Assembly: GCA_902613805.1 (NCBI GenBank)
Contig: CACMIV010000001.1
Location: 240,001-304,000 of the forward strand
Origin: an uncultured Pelagibacteraceae bacterium
GTDB taxonomy: Bacteria; Pseudomonadota; Alphaproteobacteria; Pelagibacterales; AG-422-B15
Direction: 5' to 3'
DNA length: 64,000 bases
The notes beneath the pieces are model-generated. The model saw nothing but the letters and a program-made list of their open reading frames with translations. It did no database searches and had not been told where the DNA came from. Positions 8,448 to 17,776 of the stretch are shown piece after piece. The first letter of the stretch is position 1, and each line of letters begins with the position of its first letter. A program made the position numbers and the translations under genes.

Positions 8448-9679
8448 GTCCTGTATGCTGCATTGATATCAACATATTTGTGAGAAAGGTCACATGTTTG
8501 TGTTTCGTAAGAATAATTGCCTTGTCCAAGATCAAGTTTTAGATCAATCTCTTGTCTTGCCATATATTTTTTTAATTTTTGTAAATTTAATTTTTTATAC
8601 TCTGCGCCATTAGTAACAACTATTTGCTTACCAATATAAATCTTGAGCTTTTTGGGGTTTATTTTTTCATATGTTTTGCCAATAGCCATTACGATTCTCC
8701 CCCAGTTTGGATCATTTCCATAAAAAGCTGTTTTAACAAGTGGAGAATTTGAAATTGACTTAGCAATTCTTTTTGCTTGAAGAGAATTTTTAGCACTTTC
8801 AACTTTTATATTTAATAATTTTGTAGCGCCCTCACCATCTCGTACAATTTGTTCAGCTAAATATTTAAAAACTGGAAATAAAGAGTTTTTTATTTTTAGT
8901 ATTCTTTTATCTTTCGATGATGAAATAGTTTTGTCTAAAATAACACTATTAGTACTAGTCATAATTACAGTGTCGTTTGTAGACTCATCTCCATCAACAG
9001 TTATTTGATTGAATGAATTATCTACAAGATCTTTTAATAATTTCTGCAAGACATTTTGAGGTATTAGGCAATCAATAAATATAAATCCCAACATTGTTGC
9101 CATATTGGGCTCTATCATTCCAGACCCTTTTGCTATCGCCGTGATAGTGATAGTTTTGTTTTCAATTCTTGTTTTAACTGAAATTGCTTTTGGGAAAGTA
9201 TCAGTTGTCATAATTGCTCTGGCTGCTTGCAGCCAGTTTTTAGAATTAGATTTATTTTTTTTTAATGCATTTATTATTTTCTGCTCAGGGAACTTTTCTC
9301 CTATAACTCCTGTAGAAGCAAAAAAAACCTTCTTAATTGAAACTTTGAATTTATTTGAAACTATTTTACTTATTTTGATCAAAGCATTAAAGCCATCCTG
9401 ACCAGTAAAAGTATTTGCATTTCCAGAATTTATAATTAGTGCTTGTATTTCTTTATTTCTTAAATTTTTTTCATTCCAATCAAGCGTGCAAGATCTTAGA
9501 GAAGATTTTGTGAATACTTCAGCGACTGTAGTTTTATTTTTAAAATAAAATACTGCTAAATCTTGCCTTTTTTTAAAATATAACCCAGCTGAATAGACAT
9601 AGAGTTCAATGCCATTGATATCATGAATTTTTTTTATACTTTTTGGTGCTAAAGGTGATTTTTTTAACTTTTCTCTCAA
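8444..9679 (-). CDS. argJ: Bifunctional glutamate N-acetyltransferase/ornithine acetyltransferase
   Basis: Recycles the acetyl group between N-acetylornithine and glutamate in arginine synthesis. The protein has the self-cleavage site ATMLGF in EPNMATMLGFIF, where cleavage before the threonine yields alpha and beta chains, and the DGEGATK and GNDPNWGRI blocks. No ATG exists near the N-terminus. I chose TTG at 9679 (giving MREKLKKSPLAP, the normal ArgJ beginning) because GAG at 688-686 sits about 6 bases upstream; a TTG at 9706 is the alternative. The gene diverges from secA. argH is at 53382, so arginine genes are dispersed. Confidence 0.95.
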   Translation of the reverse strand: MREKLKKSPLAPKSIKKIHDINGIELYVYSAGLYFKKRQDLAVFYFKNKTTVAEVFTKSSLRSCTLDWNEKNLRNKEIQALIINSGNANTFTGQDGFNALIKISKIVSNKFKVSIKKVFFASTGVIGEKFPEQKIINALKKNKSNSKNWLQAARAIMTTDTFPKAISVKTRIENKTITITAIAKGSGMIEPNMATMLGFIFIDCLIPQNVLQKLLKDLVDNSFNQITVDGDESTNDTVIMTSTNSVILDKTISSSKDKRILKIKNSLFPVFKYLAEQIVRDGEGATKLLNIKVESAKNSLQAKRIAKSISNSPLVKTAFYGNDPNWGRIVMAIGKTYEKINPKKLKIYIGKQIVVTNGAEYKKLNLQKLKKYMARQEIDLKLDLGQGNYSYETQTCDLSHKYVDINAAYRT

Positions 9680-9780
9680 AATTATCTCTATATTTAAATT
9701 AAACAATTTTATCTTAATTGCTTCTAGTATTTAAGGTATAAAAGCTTGTAATTAAATAGAAAATACAAATATTTATCAGA

Positions 9781-12381
9781 ATGATAAAACTAAACTCTTT
9801 TATAAATTCAATTTTTAGCAGCAATGAAAAAAAGAAATTAGCTGAATTTCAAAGAACTGTTCAATTGATTAATGATCTAGAGCCTGAAATTGAGAAATAT
9901 TCTCAAGAAACATTACACAAGAGAATCTCAGAAATTAGGTCAGAAATTTCTACAGGTAAAAATTTAGATGAATTTTTGGTCGAGTCTTTTGCGATGGTAC
10001 GCGAGGCAGCTAAAAGAACATTAAAACAAAGACATTTTGATGTGCAGTTAATTGGGGGGATTGTACTTCACAAAGGTGGAATAGCTGAAATGAAGACTGG
10101 TGAAGGTAAGACATTGGTTTCTACTTTAGCGGCGTTTCTGAATTCACTCACTGGAATGGGGGTTCATATTGTCACTGTAAATGATTATCTTGCTAAAAGA
10201 GACTCTGAATGGATGGGATCAATTTTTAAATACCTAGGACTTACAGTTGGGTGTGTAACTAATGAGCTTTACGGGATTAAAGTAAGACAAGAACAATACA
10301 ATTGCGATATTACATATGGTACTAACAACGAATTTGGATTTGATTATTTAAGAGATAATTTAAGGGTTCAAAAAGAAAATATGGTACAGAGAGAACATAA
10401 TTTTTGTATTGTTGATGAAGTAGACAGTATATTAATTGACGAGTCGAGAACTCCATTAGTAATCTCTGGTGCTGTAGAGGATAAAACTACTTTATATAAT
10501 ACAATCAATAAAATTATTCCTCTATTAAGTGAAGAAGATTTCGAGATAGATGAAAAATCTAAATCAGTCAACTTAACTGATATAGGGAATGATCATGCAG
10601 AACAAATTTGTAAACAGAAAAATATAATCTCAGATGGAACACTGTATGATGTTGCTAATGTTACGATTGTACATCATATAAATCAGGCGTTACGCGCTAA
10701 TAAATTATTTGAGAAAGATCGGGACTATATAATTAAAGATGGAAGCATAATCATTGTTGATGAATTTACAGGTCGTACAATGGAAGGCAGAAGATATGGT
10801 GAAGGTTTACATCAGGCCATAGAAGCAAAAGAGAACGTTAAAGTTCAAAACGAAAGTCAAACATTGGCTTCAATTACTTACCAAAACTATTTTAGGCTTT
10901 ATAATAAAATATCAGGTATGACTGGTACTGCCTCAACAGAGTCAGAAGAATTTGGAGATATTTATAATTTATCTGTTTTTGAAATACCTACTAACATGCC
11001 AATTTCTAGAATAGACAACGAAGATGAGATATATAGAACCGCTGATGAAAAATATGATGCAATTGTTGAGCAAGTCAAAGAATGCAGTAGAAAAAATCAG
11101 CCTGTTTTAATTGGAACAACAAGCATTGATAAATCAGAGAAAATTTCAAGAAAACTAAAAAACTCAAATATACGACATCAGGTTCTAAATGCTAAACATC
11201 ACGAAAAAGAGGCAAAAATTATTGCTAACGCAGGCGAACCTGGTGCAGTAACTATAGCTACAAATATGGCAGGAAGAGGCACAGATATTCAACTTGGCGG
11301 AAATTACGAATTTGATGCACTTCAGTTGAAAGAAGACCATGAACTAAAAGGGCTCGAAACAAGAATTGCTAATGAAAAAAATAAGGTAATTGATGCGGGT
11401 GGACTGTACGTCATAGGAAGTGAGAGACACGAGAGTAGAAGAATTGATAATCAACTAAGAGGAAGGTCAGGTAGGCAGGGAGATCCAGGTGAAACAAAGT
11501 TTTTTATAAGTTTAGAAGATGATCTAATGAGAATATTTGGATCAGATAGAATTGATAGTGTATTACAAAATCTTGGATTAAAAGAAGGTGAATCAATAAA
11601 GCATGCGTGGATATCCAAGGCCTTAGAAAGAGCTCAAAAAAAAGTTGAGGGTAGAAATTTTGATATAAGAAAAACTTTGTTGAAGTTCGACGATGTATTA
11701 AATGACCAACGTAAAACAATCTTCGATCAAAGATTAGAACTCATGAACAATAAAAATATTACAGAAATCGCAAGTGATATGCAATTTGATATAGCGGATG
11801 AAATAGTTGATAAGTACTGTCCAGAAAAATCATATGTAGATCAATGGAAGCTTGATGAATTACAAAATGAGTCAATGCAATACTTTGGAAAAAAAATCGA
11901 TATGAATTTAAATAGCTTAGATCAAGAAATTGATCAAAAAAATATTAAAGAAAAGATTTATAATATCATTGAAGAAAATAATAATGAGAGAAAAAAGGGC
12001 CATGAGTCAGAATTAATAAACAAAGCAGAGAGAACTGTGCTACTTAAAATTTTAGATGATAAATGGAAAGATCATATAAATAACTTAGAACAATTAAGAT
12101 CAACAATTGGCTTAAGAGGCTATGGGCAAAGAGATCCCCTTAACGAATACAAAAATGAAGCCTTTGGATTATTTGAAGACCTTATCTTTAACTTAAAGTC
12201 TGATGTCGCAAAGATTTTCTCTAGAATGAGAGTTAGAGAAAATTTTAATAACAATCAATTACAAGAAGACTCAGAAAGATCGAACCAATTAGCCACTAAA
12301 AATAAAAAAATTTCAAGAAATGCTCCTTGCCCCTGTGGTTCAGGCAAAAAATATAAACATTGTTGTGGAAAGATTAGATAA
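9781..12381 (+). CDS. secA: Preprotein translocase ATPase SecA
   Basis: Motor that drives proteins through SecYEG. The 866-residue protein contains the Walker A motif MKTGEGKT (104-111), the DEVD box (212-215) followed by LIDESRTPLVISG, the preprotein cross-linking domain, the second motor domain with MAGRGTDIQLGG and RGRSGRQGDPG, and the C-terminal zinc-binding tail CPCGSGKKYKHCC (850-862) that contacts SecB and ribosomes. Length is slightly under the usual 900. It diverges from argJ and overlaps the convergent accA end by 8 bp. Confidence 0.98.
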   Translation: MIKLNSFINSIFSSNEKKKLAEFQRTVQLINDLEPEIEKYSQETLHKRISEIRSEISTGKNLDEFLVESFAMVREAAKRTLKQRHFDVQLIGGIVLHKGGIAEMKTGEGKTLVSTLAAFLNSLTGMGVHIVTVNDYLAKRDSEWMGSIFKYLGLTVGCVTNELYGIKVRQEQYNCDITYGTNNEFGFDYLRDNLRVQKENMVQREHNFCIVDEVDSILIDESRTPLVISGAVEDKTTLYNTINKIIPLLSEEDFEIDEKSKSVNLTDIGNDHAEQICKQKNIISDGTLYDVANVTIVHHINQALRANKLFEKDRDYIIKDGSIIIVDEFTGRTMEGRRYGEGLHQAIEAKENVKVQNESQTLASITYQNYFRLYNKISGMTGTASTESEEFGDIYNLSVFEIPTNMPISRIDNEDEIYRTADEKYDAIVEQVKECSRKNQPVLIGTTSIDKSEKISRKLKNSNIRHQVLNAKHHEKEAKIIANAGEPGAVTIATNMAGRGTDIQLGGNYEFDALQLKEDHELKGLETRIANEKNKVIDAGGLYVIGSERHESRRIDNQLRGRSGRQGDPGETKFFISLEDDLMRIFGSDRIDSVLQNLGLKEGESIKHAWISKALERAQKKVEGRNFDIRKTLLKFDDVLNDQRKTIFDQRLELMNNKNITEIASDMQFDIADEIVDKYCPEKSYVDQWKLDELQNESMQYFGKKIDMNLNSLDQEIDQKNIKEKIYNIIEENNNERKKGHESELINKAERTVLLKILDDKWKDHINNLEQLRSTIGLRGYGQRDPLNEYKNEAFGLFEDLIFNLKSDVAKIFSRMRVRENFNNNQLQEDSERSNQLATKNKKISRNAPCPCGSGKKYKHCCGKIR

Positions 12382-13486
12382 ACAAATAAACTAATAGCCC
12401 TACAAATAATAAGCCTGCGATAACTCCTAAAATAGATCTTGACAAAAGCCCTTTAAAAAACCTTTTTTTGCTTCCAGATTTTCCAAACTTTTCATCAAGA
12501 ACTGTGTTTGCTGCCGATGTCTTATCACTAAACAATCCTGACCTTCCAATTTGAAGATATCTTTCTTGTCTTGCATGTTTTAGGTCATTTCCATGTTGAT
12601 TAGAGAGTAAATTTAAATATTTTTCAATTTCGTCACCAACTGACTCAATTATCCGATGCGGATTTCTATGTGCGCCTCCTATAGGCTCTTTAACAATTTT
12701 GTCAATTACGTCTATTTTTAACATATCTTCAGCTGTAAGTTTGAGAGCTGAAGCTGCCTCAACAGTTTTTGTATTGTCTTTCCACAAAATTGATGAGCAG
12801 CCCTCTGGAGAAATTACTGAATATATAGAGTTTTCTAACATGAGAACTGTATTTCCTGTACCAATAGCGACTGCGCCGCCTGATCCTCCTTCGCCAATTA
12901 TTATTGCTACAATTGGAACGCCCAATGAAAGACAACACTCAGTTGTTTTTGCTATTGCTTCAGACTGTCCTCGCTGTTCAGCTCCTACTCCGGGGTAAGC
13001 ACCGGGGGTGTCTACAAAGGAAATTACTGGAATATCAAATTCCTCTGCAAGTTTCATTAATCTTTGTGCTTTTCTATATCCCTCAGGCCTGGGCATACCA
13101 AAATTATGTTCAATTCTTGATGTAGTATCATGTCCTTTTTCATGACCAATAACCAGTACTGTTTTACCTCTAAATTTACCAAACCCTCCAAGAATTGCTT
13201 TATCTTCTGAAAAAAAACGATCGCCTGATAATGGAAAAAAATCCTCTATTAGATTTTGAATATATTCTCTAGTTTTTGGTCGTTGCGGATGCCTCGCAAT
13301 GAGTGTTCTTTGCCAAGGAGATATTGAAGAATATATCTTTTTATAGGTTTCATTTATTTTATCCTCAACTTGAGTAATTTCTTCAAGAAGATTATCTGAT
13401 GGAGCATTATCATTTAAGCTTTTGAGCTCATGTACCTTATTGTCAAGTTCCTCAATGGGCTTTTCAAACTCAAGATAAGTGTTCAT
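12374..13486 (-). CDS. accA: Acetyl-CoA carboxylase carboxyltransferase alpha subunit with C-terminal membrane segment
   Basis: With AccD transfers carboxyl from biotin to acetyl-CoA to form malonyl-CoA. Residues 1-318 are a complete AccA: the N-terminal helical region, PRPEGYRKAQRLMKLAEEF, DTPGAYPGVGAEQRGQ, GEGGSGGA and SPEGCSSILWKD are all present. The protein is 370 residues instead of about 317-320. The extra tail has a basic stretch (KFGKSGSKKRFFKG, about 333-346) and then a 20-residue hydrophobic segment at 351-370 ending the protein, a likely tail anchor. It follows the malyl-CoA lyase gene by 11 bp. Whether relatives share the tail cannot be judged here. Confidence 0.96.
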   Translation of the reverse strand: MNTYLEFEKPIEELDNKVHELKSLNDNAPSDNLLEEITQVEDKINETYKKIYSSISPWQRTLIARHPQRPKTREYIQNLIEDFFPLSGDRFFSEDKAILGGFGKFRGKTVLVIGHEKGHDTTSRIEHNFGMPRPEGYRKAQRLMKLAEEFDIPVISFVDTPGAYPGVGAEQRGQSEAIAKTTECCLSLGVPIVAIIIGEGGSGGAVAIGTGNTVLMLENSIYSVISPEGCSSILWKDNTKTVEAASALKLTAEDMLKIDVIDKIVKEPIGGAHRNPHRIIESVGDEIEKYLNLLSNQHGNDLKHARQERYLQIGRSGLFSDKTSAANTVLDEKFGKSGSKKRFFKGLLSRSILGVIAGLLFVGLLVYLFI

Positions 13487-13497
13487 TCAAAGATAAA

Positions 13498-14478
13498 TTA
13501 TTTGCTAAGAGTTTCTATTAATTTTGTTTGCTCAATAATTTGCTCAGCTTGCCTTATTGAGGCCGCATCTATTAATTTTCCATTTAGCGTTGCAGCGCCC
13601 GCACCTGACTCCTGTGCTTTTTTCATCGCTTCAAGAATATCTCTTGCTTTTTGAACTTCTTTTTCAGGTAATGTGAACACCTCATTTGCAAGATCTACCT
13701 GACTAGGGTGAATTGCCCATTTTCCCTCACATCCAAGAATTGCTGTTCTTCTTGCATGAGATTTAAAACCTTCTGGATCTGAAAAATCTCCAAAAGGACC
13801 GTCAATAATCCTTACGCCATGCGCTCGTCCAATAGTTGTCATTTTAGATATTGGATAATGCCACATATCATTCCAATGAATATTTCTCTCTCCCTCAATC
13901 TCATCAGTTAATATGGAATAGTCTTGATTAGATCCACCAATATTTGTTGTACGCATTCTCACTGAAGCTGCATAATCAGCGTAACCAAAGTGCAGAGACT
14001 CAATTCTTTTACTCCCAGTTAAGATCTTATCTAGGTTTGTTATACCCATTGATGTTTCAACTATAAGTTCAAAGCCTATTTTCTTTTGTCTTTGAGTTTT
14101 ATCTTCTATTTGCGTCACTAACATGTCAATTGCATAAACATCCTCTGGAACACCAACTTTTGGTATCATCATTAAATCTAATCTTTCACCACTGTTCTCC
14201 ATTAAGTCAACTACATCCCTATAACAATAATGAGTATCCAATCCATTAATTCTTACTGAAATAGTTTTTTTTCCAAAGTCATGATTATTTAGTGCATTGA
14301 TTACATTTTCTTTTGCTTTTTCTTTATCTTGCGGCGCCACAGCATCTTCAAGATCTAAACAGATTATATCCGCATTGCTTGCTGAAGCTTTCTCAAATAA
14401 ATCTGGCTTTGACCCTGGCACAAATAACTGAGATCTGTTTATTCTAGTAGTGTTCGAGGGTACGGATGTGAAACTCAT
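13498..14478 (-). CDS. mcl1: L-malyl-CoA/beta-methylmalyl-CoA lyase
   Basis: HpcH/HpaI-CitE family lyase. In the ethylmalonyl-CoA pathway the enzyme cleaves beta-methylmalyl-CoA to glyoxylate and propionyl-CoA, and condenses acetyl-CoA with glyoxylate. The 326 residues carry RSQLFVPGSKPDLFEKA, CLDLEDAVAPQDKEKA, SVRINGLDT, FELIVETSMGI, FGYADYAASV and GPFGDFSDPEGF, then GKWAIHPSQVDLANEVFT. These blocks resemble the Rhodobacter Mcl1 sequence more than citrate lyase beta or Mcl2 thioesterase. Ccr, Ecm and Mcd at 45-50 kb supply the pathway context. The malyl-CoA assignment is strong; the exact balance of the two reactions is inference. Confidence 0.88.
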   Translation of the reverse strand: MSFTSVPSNTTRINRSQLFVPGSKPDLFEKASASNADIICLDLEDAVAPQDKEKAKENVINALNNHDFGKKTISVRINGLDTHYCYRDVVDLMENSGERLDLMMIPKVGVPEDVYAIDMLVTQIEDKTQRQKKIGFELIVETSMGITNLDKILTGSKRIESLHFGYADYAASVRMRTTNIGGSNQDYSILTDEIEGERNIHWNDMWHYPISKMTTIGRAHGVRIIDGPFGDFSDPEGFKSHARRTAILGCEGKWAIHPSQVDLANEVFTLPEKEVQKARDILEAMKKAQESGAGAATLNGKLIDAASIRQAEQIIEQTKLIETLSK

Positions 14479-14531
14479 TTTGTTGGTTTATCATTATAAA
14501 ATCCTATTTTCAAGGACAACTTATATTATGA

Positions 14532-15458
14532 TTATTCTTTGAATATCTTAGATAGCGGGTGATTATCTTCCACAGTACTTTTCAGCCTATCATTAAGAAC
14601 ATGAGTATAAATTTGTGTTGTAGATATATCTGAATGCCCAAGTAGCATTTGCAGTGATCTTAAATCCATGCCGTTAGCAAGTAGATGAGATGCAAAGGCA
14701 TGCCTTAGTTTGTGAGGGCTTACATATTTAGAATCGATACTCGCATCTTTACACAAGACTTTTAACAGTTGATGGAAACGTTGCCTTGTAATATGGCCAA
14801 GCTTTGAATTTCTTGATGGAAAAAGCCACTTGACATCAATTTTATCTGTTTTTAGAAATTCTGTTCTTACATTTAAATACTTTTCTATTGTAGTTAAAGT
14901 GTTTTGATCAACGGGTACAAGTCTTTCTTTATTTCCTTTTCCTGTAATAAATATAAAATTTTTTTTTTCATATAAGGATGACAATTTCAATTCAACTAAT
15001 TCTGAAACTCTTATTCCTGTTGAATATAATATTTTTATCATAGTCAGCAGTCTTAACCCTTTAATAGAATCATCATTTTTAGCTGTCTCCAATAGCCTGT
15101 CTACCTGATCATTGGTTAAAAAAACTGGTAACTTAGAGTTTGTTTTTGGAATTGATATTTCTAACAATGGATTATCTTTAAGTATATTTTCAGTTACTAA
15201 AAAATCAAAAAAATGTCCTAACGAAGATAATTTTCTGAGAATTGTTGACCTCTCAAATCCTAATTCATTCATCGTTGAAATATATTTTTCAATCGATTTT
15301 CTTGAAAATATTTGTACAGATGTTTTGCTAGTTGTTTGTTTTTCTATAAACTGATTTATATCGCTTTTATAAGACTCAATTGTATTATTACTTAAACCTT
15401 TCTCAGATATCAGCGATTCCAGGAAATTCTCAATTATAGATTGTTCTATTTTTGGCAC
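14532..15458 (-). CDS. xerD: Tyrosine recombinase XerD
   Basis: Resolves chromosome dimers at dif with XerC and FtsK. The 308-residue protein has an N-terminal SAM-like core-binding domain (1-100) and the catalytic domain with R150 (GIRVSEL), K174, H249-x-x-R252 (HKLRHAFASH), H275 (LGHSDI) and the nucleophile Y284 (TQIYTH). XerD is preferred to XerC from position next to accA and aroK, as in other alphaproteobacteria. The start is GTG (15458-15456), overlapping the TAG stop of the upstream gene as TAGTG. No Shine-Dalgarno is visible, so translation is probably coupled. Confidence 0.9.
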   Translation of the reverse strand: MPKIEQSIIENFLESLISEKGLSNNTIESYKSDINQFIEKQTTSKTSVQIFSRKSIEKYISTMNELGFERSTILRKLSSLGHFFDFLVTENILKDNPLLEISIPKTNSKLPVFLTNDQVDRLLETAKNDDSIKGLRLLTMIKILYSTGIRVSELVELKLSSLYEKKNFIFITGKGNKERLVPVDQNTLTTIEKYLNVRTEFLKTDKIDVKWLFPSRNSKLGHITRQRFHQLLKVLCKDASIDSKYVSPHKLRHAFASHLLANGMDLRSLQMLLGHSDISTTQIYTHVLNDRLKSTVEDNHPLSKIFKE

Positions 15459-17188
15459 TATAAATTATATTTTGCAAAATACTCTAGTATATAGTCTTGT
15501 GCGTAAGTTTCATTAATCTCAAATAATCCATCTATTATAAGAAAAATAGAAAACTCATCATTATCATTAAAATTATCATCTCCATGCAATATATTTAGCA
15601 AAAGTATTTTCTCACCTAGTTGATTCTCAAGAGATTCAAAATAATTATGAAGTTTGATATTTGCAGTTATTGAGGAGATTTTATTCAATTCATTTGGAGT
15701 TTTCCAATAACCAATTTTTTTTGAATTTGTAATAAGTTCGTAATACTTCACTATAATATTCTTCTGCCTATTGGAAAAATTTTTATGATCAATTAATTGA
15801 TTTAAGTTGGTCTCTTTTATTGCTTTACCGCTTGCTAATGAAAGATAAAATTCAGCTTTGGAGAGCTCTAATGTGTTTGAATTGAGCTTCAATTGACTCA
15901 CCCACTCATTACACTTTTCAGGGTCGTCATTTAGTATGAAGATGAGGCAAATGCCTGACCCATTGTCGATATAATCTGATTTTGGCTGAATTATTTTTAT
16001 TTTATCGTATATCATTAAAGATGCAGGTTTCAACATCCCATGCGCACTAAATAAACTTACATATTCAGGTATTTTGTTTACTAAATCAGTCTGAGATGAA
16101 GTTTTTCTTATATCTTTAAAGATTTTAATTCTCTCTATTAAAGCTGATTCATTCTCACTAACGTCCCCAGCAATATTTAGATCGAAAGAATGATAAATGT
16201 CCACAAGGTATTTGTAATCTATCAAGCCTTTTTTAACGAGTTCTTCTGCGATTGAAATTTTTTTAAGATTGTTATTCTTATAATTTAAAAAGTAAAACAA
16301 TTTAAATTTTATTGGTGAATTAATGGTAATATATTTATCTATATCGACGTTATATTTTTGTAATAAGTTTAAGTTAATTAGATTAATTTCTGTAAGATTT
16401 TCAGCTTTAAGTTTATCGCTGTAAATAATTTCAGATAGTAAAGATAAATACTCTTCATCATAATTATTATCATCTCTCATCAAAGAAATATTTAGATCGA
16501 GTGTTAGTTTATTGGCTGACATTGCATTACAAAATGATACATAATATAAATCACTTAATCTTTCTAAGATTAAATTAGAGTTGCTGTTACAAATTCTTTT
16601 GTATTGATTATAGATAAGTAAATTATCAATCATTCCATTACTTAAAATATCATTGATTTCATCACTTTTAATTAAGCTAAATAATTGAGAAATATAATTA
16701 TAGTAACCTCTTGAGATTAGAAAATCTGATTTAAGATTTAAAAAAGATAATGTGTCATTATTTAATTTATTAGGTGGAGCTGCTGTAGTTAAGATTACAT
16801 TTTTTACTAGGTTCGTAAGAGTTGAACTAGTACTTTCTAAAGGGGCCGTATTAATTAAATATGCTATATCCTCTAAATTAGACCCATTCCATATATTAGC
16901 TTCTAATCCGCCGTTAGTAGGATCATATAGGCCTATGGCATCGGCTTTAGTGAATAGAAAATTTTCCTGTTTTACGGTTTGATTAGTTAAGTTTACTGTT
17001 TCTTGCGTATTTGATTTCTCAGCAAGACTTTCAACCTCACTTATGACACTGTTCTCTTGCCAAATTTCATATGGCTCTTGACTCAGAATATCTTCCGCTA
17101 AAATATCAATATTAATTAAAAATGAGCTTATAAGAAATAAACTAATGATATATAGTTTAACTTTAATATAAACACTTATAAAAAACAT
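15458..17188 (-). CDS. Exported protein of unknown function
   Basis: Not recognised. The 576-residue product has a long N-terminal signal or anchor (about 1-31: short basic region, then IISLFLISSFLINIDILA). The rest is mostly predicted-helical, Leu/Asn/Ile-rich with no clear catalytic motif. A TAAPPN segment about one quarter in and repeated short helices suggest an alpha-solenoid-like periplasmic protein. It diverges from aroK (55 bp) and its stop shares a base with the xerD GTG start. A large uncharacterised exported protein between aroK and xerD is, from memory, found in other alphaproteobacteria; that needs a synteny search. Confidence 0.7.
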   Translation of the reverse strand: MFFISVYIKVKLYIISLFLISSFLINIDILAEDILSQEPYEIWQENSVISEVESLAEKSNTQETVNLTNQTVKQENFLFTKADAIGLYDPTNGGLEANIWNGSNLEDIAYLINTAPLESTSSTLTNLVKNVILTTAAPPNKLNNDTLSFLNLKSDFLISRGYYNYISQLFSLIKSDEINDILSNGMIDNLLIYNQYKRICNSNSNLILERLSDLYYVSFCNAMSANKLTLDLNISLMRDDNNYDEEYLSLLSEIIYSDKLKAENLTEINLINLNLLQKYNVDIDKYITINSPIKFKLFYFLNYKNNNLKKISIAEELVKKGLIDYKYLVDIYHSFDLNIAGDVSENESALIERIKIFKDIRKTSSQTDLVNKIPEYVSLFSAHGMLKPASLMIYDKIKIIQPKSDYIDNGSGICLIFILNDDPEKCNEWVSQLKLNSNTLELSKAEFYLSLASGKAIKETNLNQLIDHKNFSNRQKNIIVKYYELITNSKKIGYWKTPNELNKISSITANIKLHNYFESLENQLGEKILLLNILHGDDNFNDNDEFSIFLIIDGLFEINETYAQDYILEYFAKYNL

Positions 17189-17243
17189 ATTAATTTCTTT
17201 TAACAGAATATTTTAAAACTGTGAAATTTATTCACATTTAATA

Positions 17244-17774
17244 ATGTCAAAAAAAAGACTTTCGCAAACAAAAAAAAATATAGTTTTTCTAGGCCATATG
17301 GGCTCTGGTAAATCAACTATTGGCAGAGGTTTATCAAAAAAATTAGGTTTAGACTTTTATGATACAGATGAAGAAATTGAAAAAAAAATGGACCAAAAAA
17401 TTTCACAAATTTTTAATGAAAGTGGTGAGAATGTCTTTAGAAATATTGAAAAAAAAATTACAATAAAATTGTTAAATAGAAAAAACTCTATTATTGCACT
17501 AGGTGGCGGTGGCTTTGAAGAGTCTAAAATAAGAAAGTTAATATTGAATAAATGTATTTCAATATGGTTAAAATGTGATTTGAATATTTTAAAAAAAAGA
17601 TGTAAAGTATCAAAAAAAAGACCCCTTTTATCAAATAAAAATTTGAAACTAGAATTCGAAAGATTAGACAAAATTAGACAAAAAAATTACTCTAAAGCTA
17701 AATTCACAATCGATGTGAGCAAAAAAAATAAAAATCAAATTATAAAAGAAATTACCGAAGCTTTAAAAATCTAA
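17244..17774 (+). CDS. aroK: Shikimate kinase
   Basis: Phosphorylates shikimate in aromatic amino-acid synthesis. The 176-residue protein has the Walker A motif GHMGSGKST (about 17-25), the shikimate-binding FYDTDEEIE and FR-x-x-E (VFRNIEKK) segments, and GGGG (LGGGGFEE) as the second substrate-binding motif. The lid region KKRPLLS is also present. aroB begins two bases after its stop, the classic aroKB operon. The coding sequence is very A-rich and its Lys content is unusually high, which fits the AT bias here. Confidence 0.95.
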   Translation: MSKKRLSQTKKNIVFLGHMGSGKSTIGRGLSKKLGLDFYDTDEEIEKKMDQKISQIFNESGENVFRNIEKKITIKLLNRKNSIIALGGGGFEESKIRKLILNKCISIWLKCDLNILKKRCKVSKKRPLLSNKNLKLEFERLDKIRQKNYSKAKFTIDVSKKNKNQIIKEITEALKI

Positions 17775-17776
17775 TA

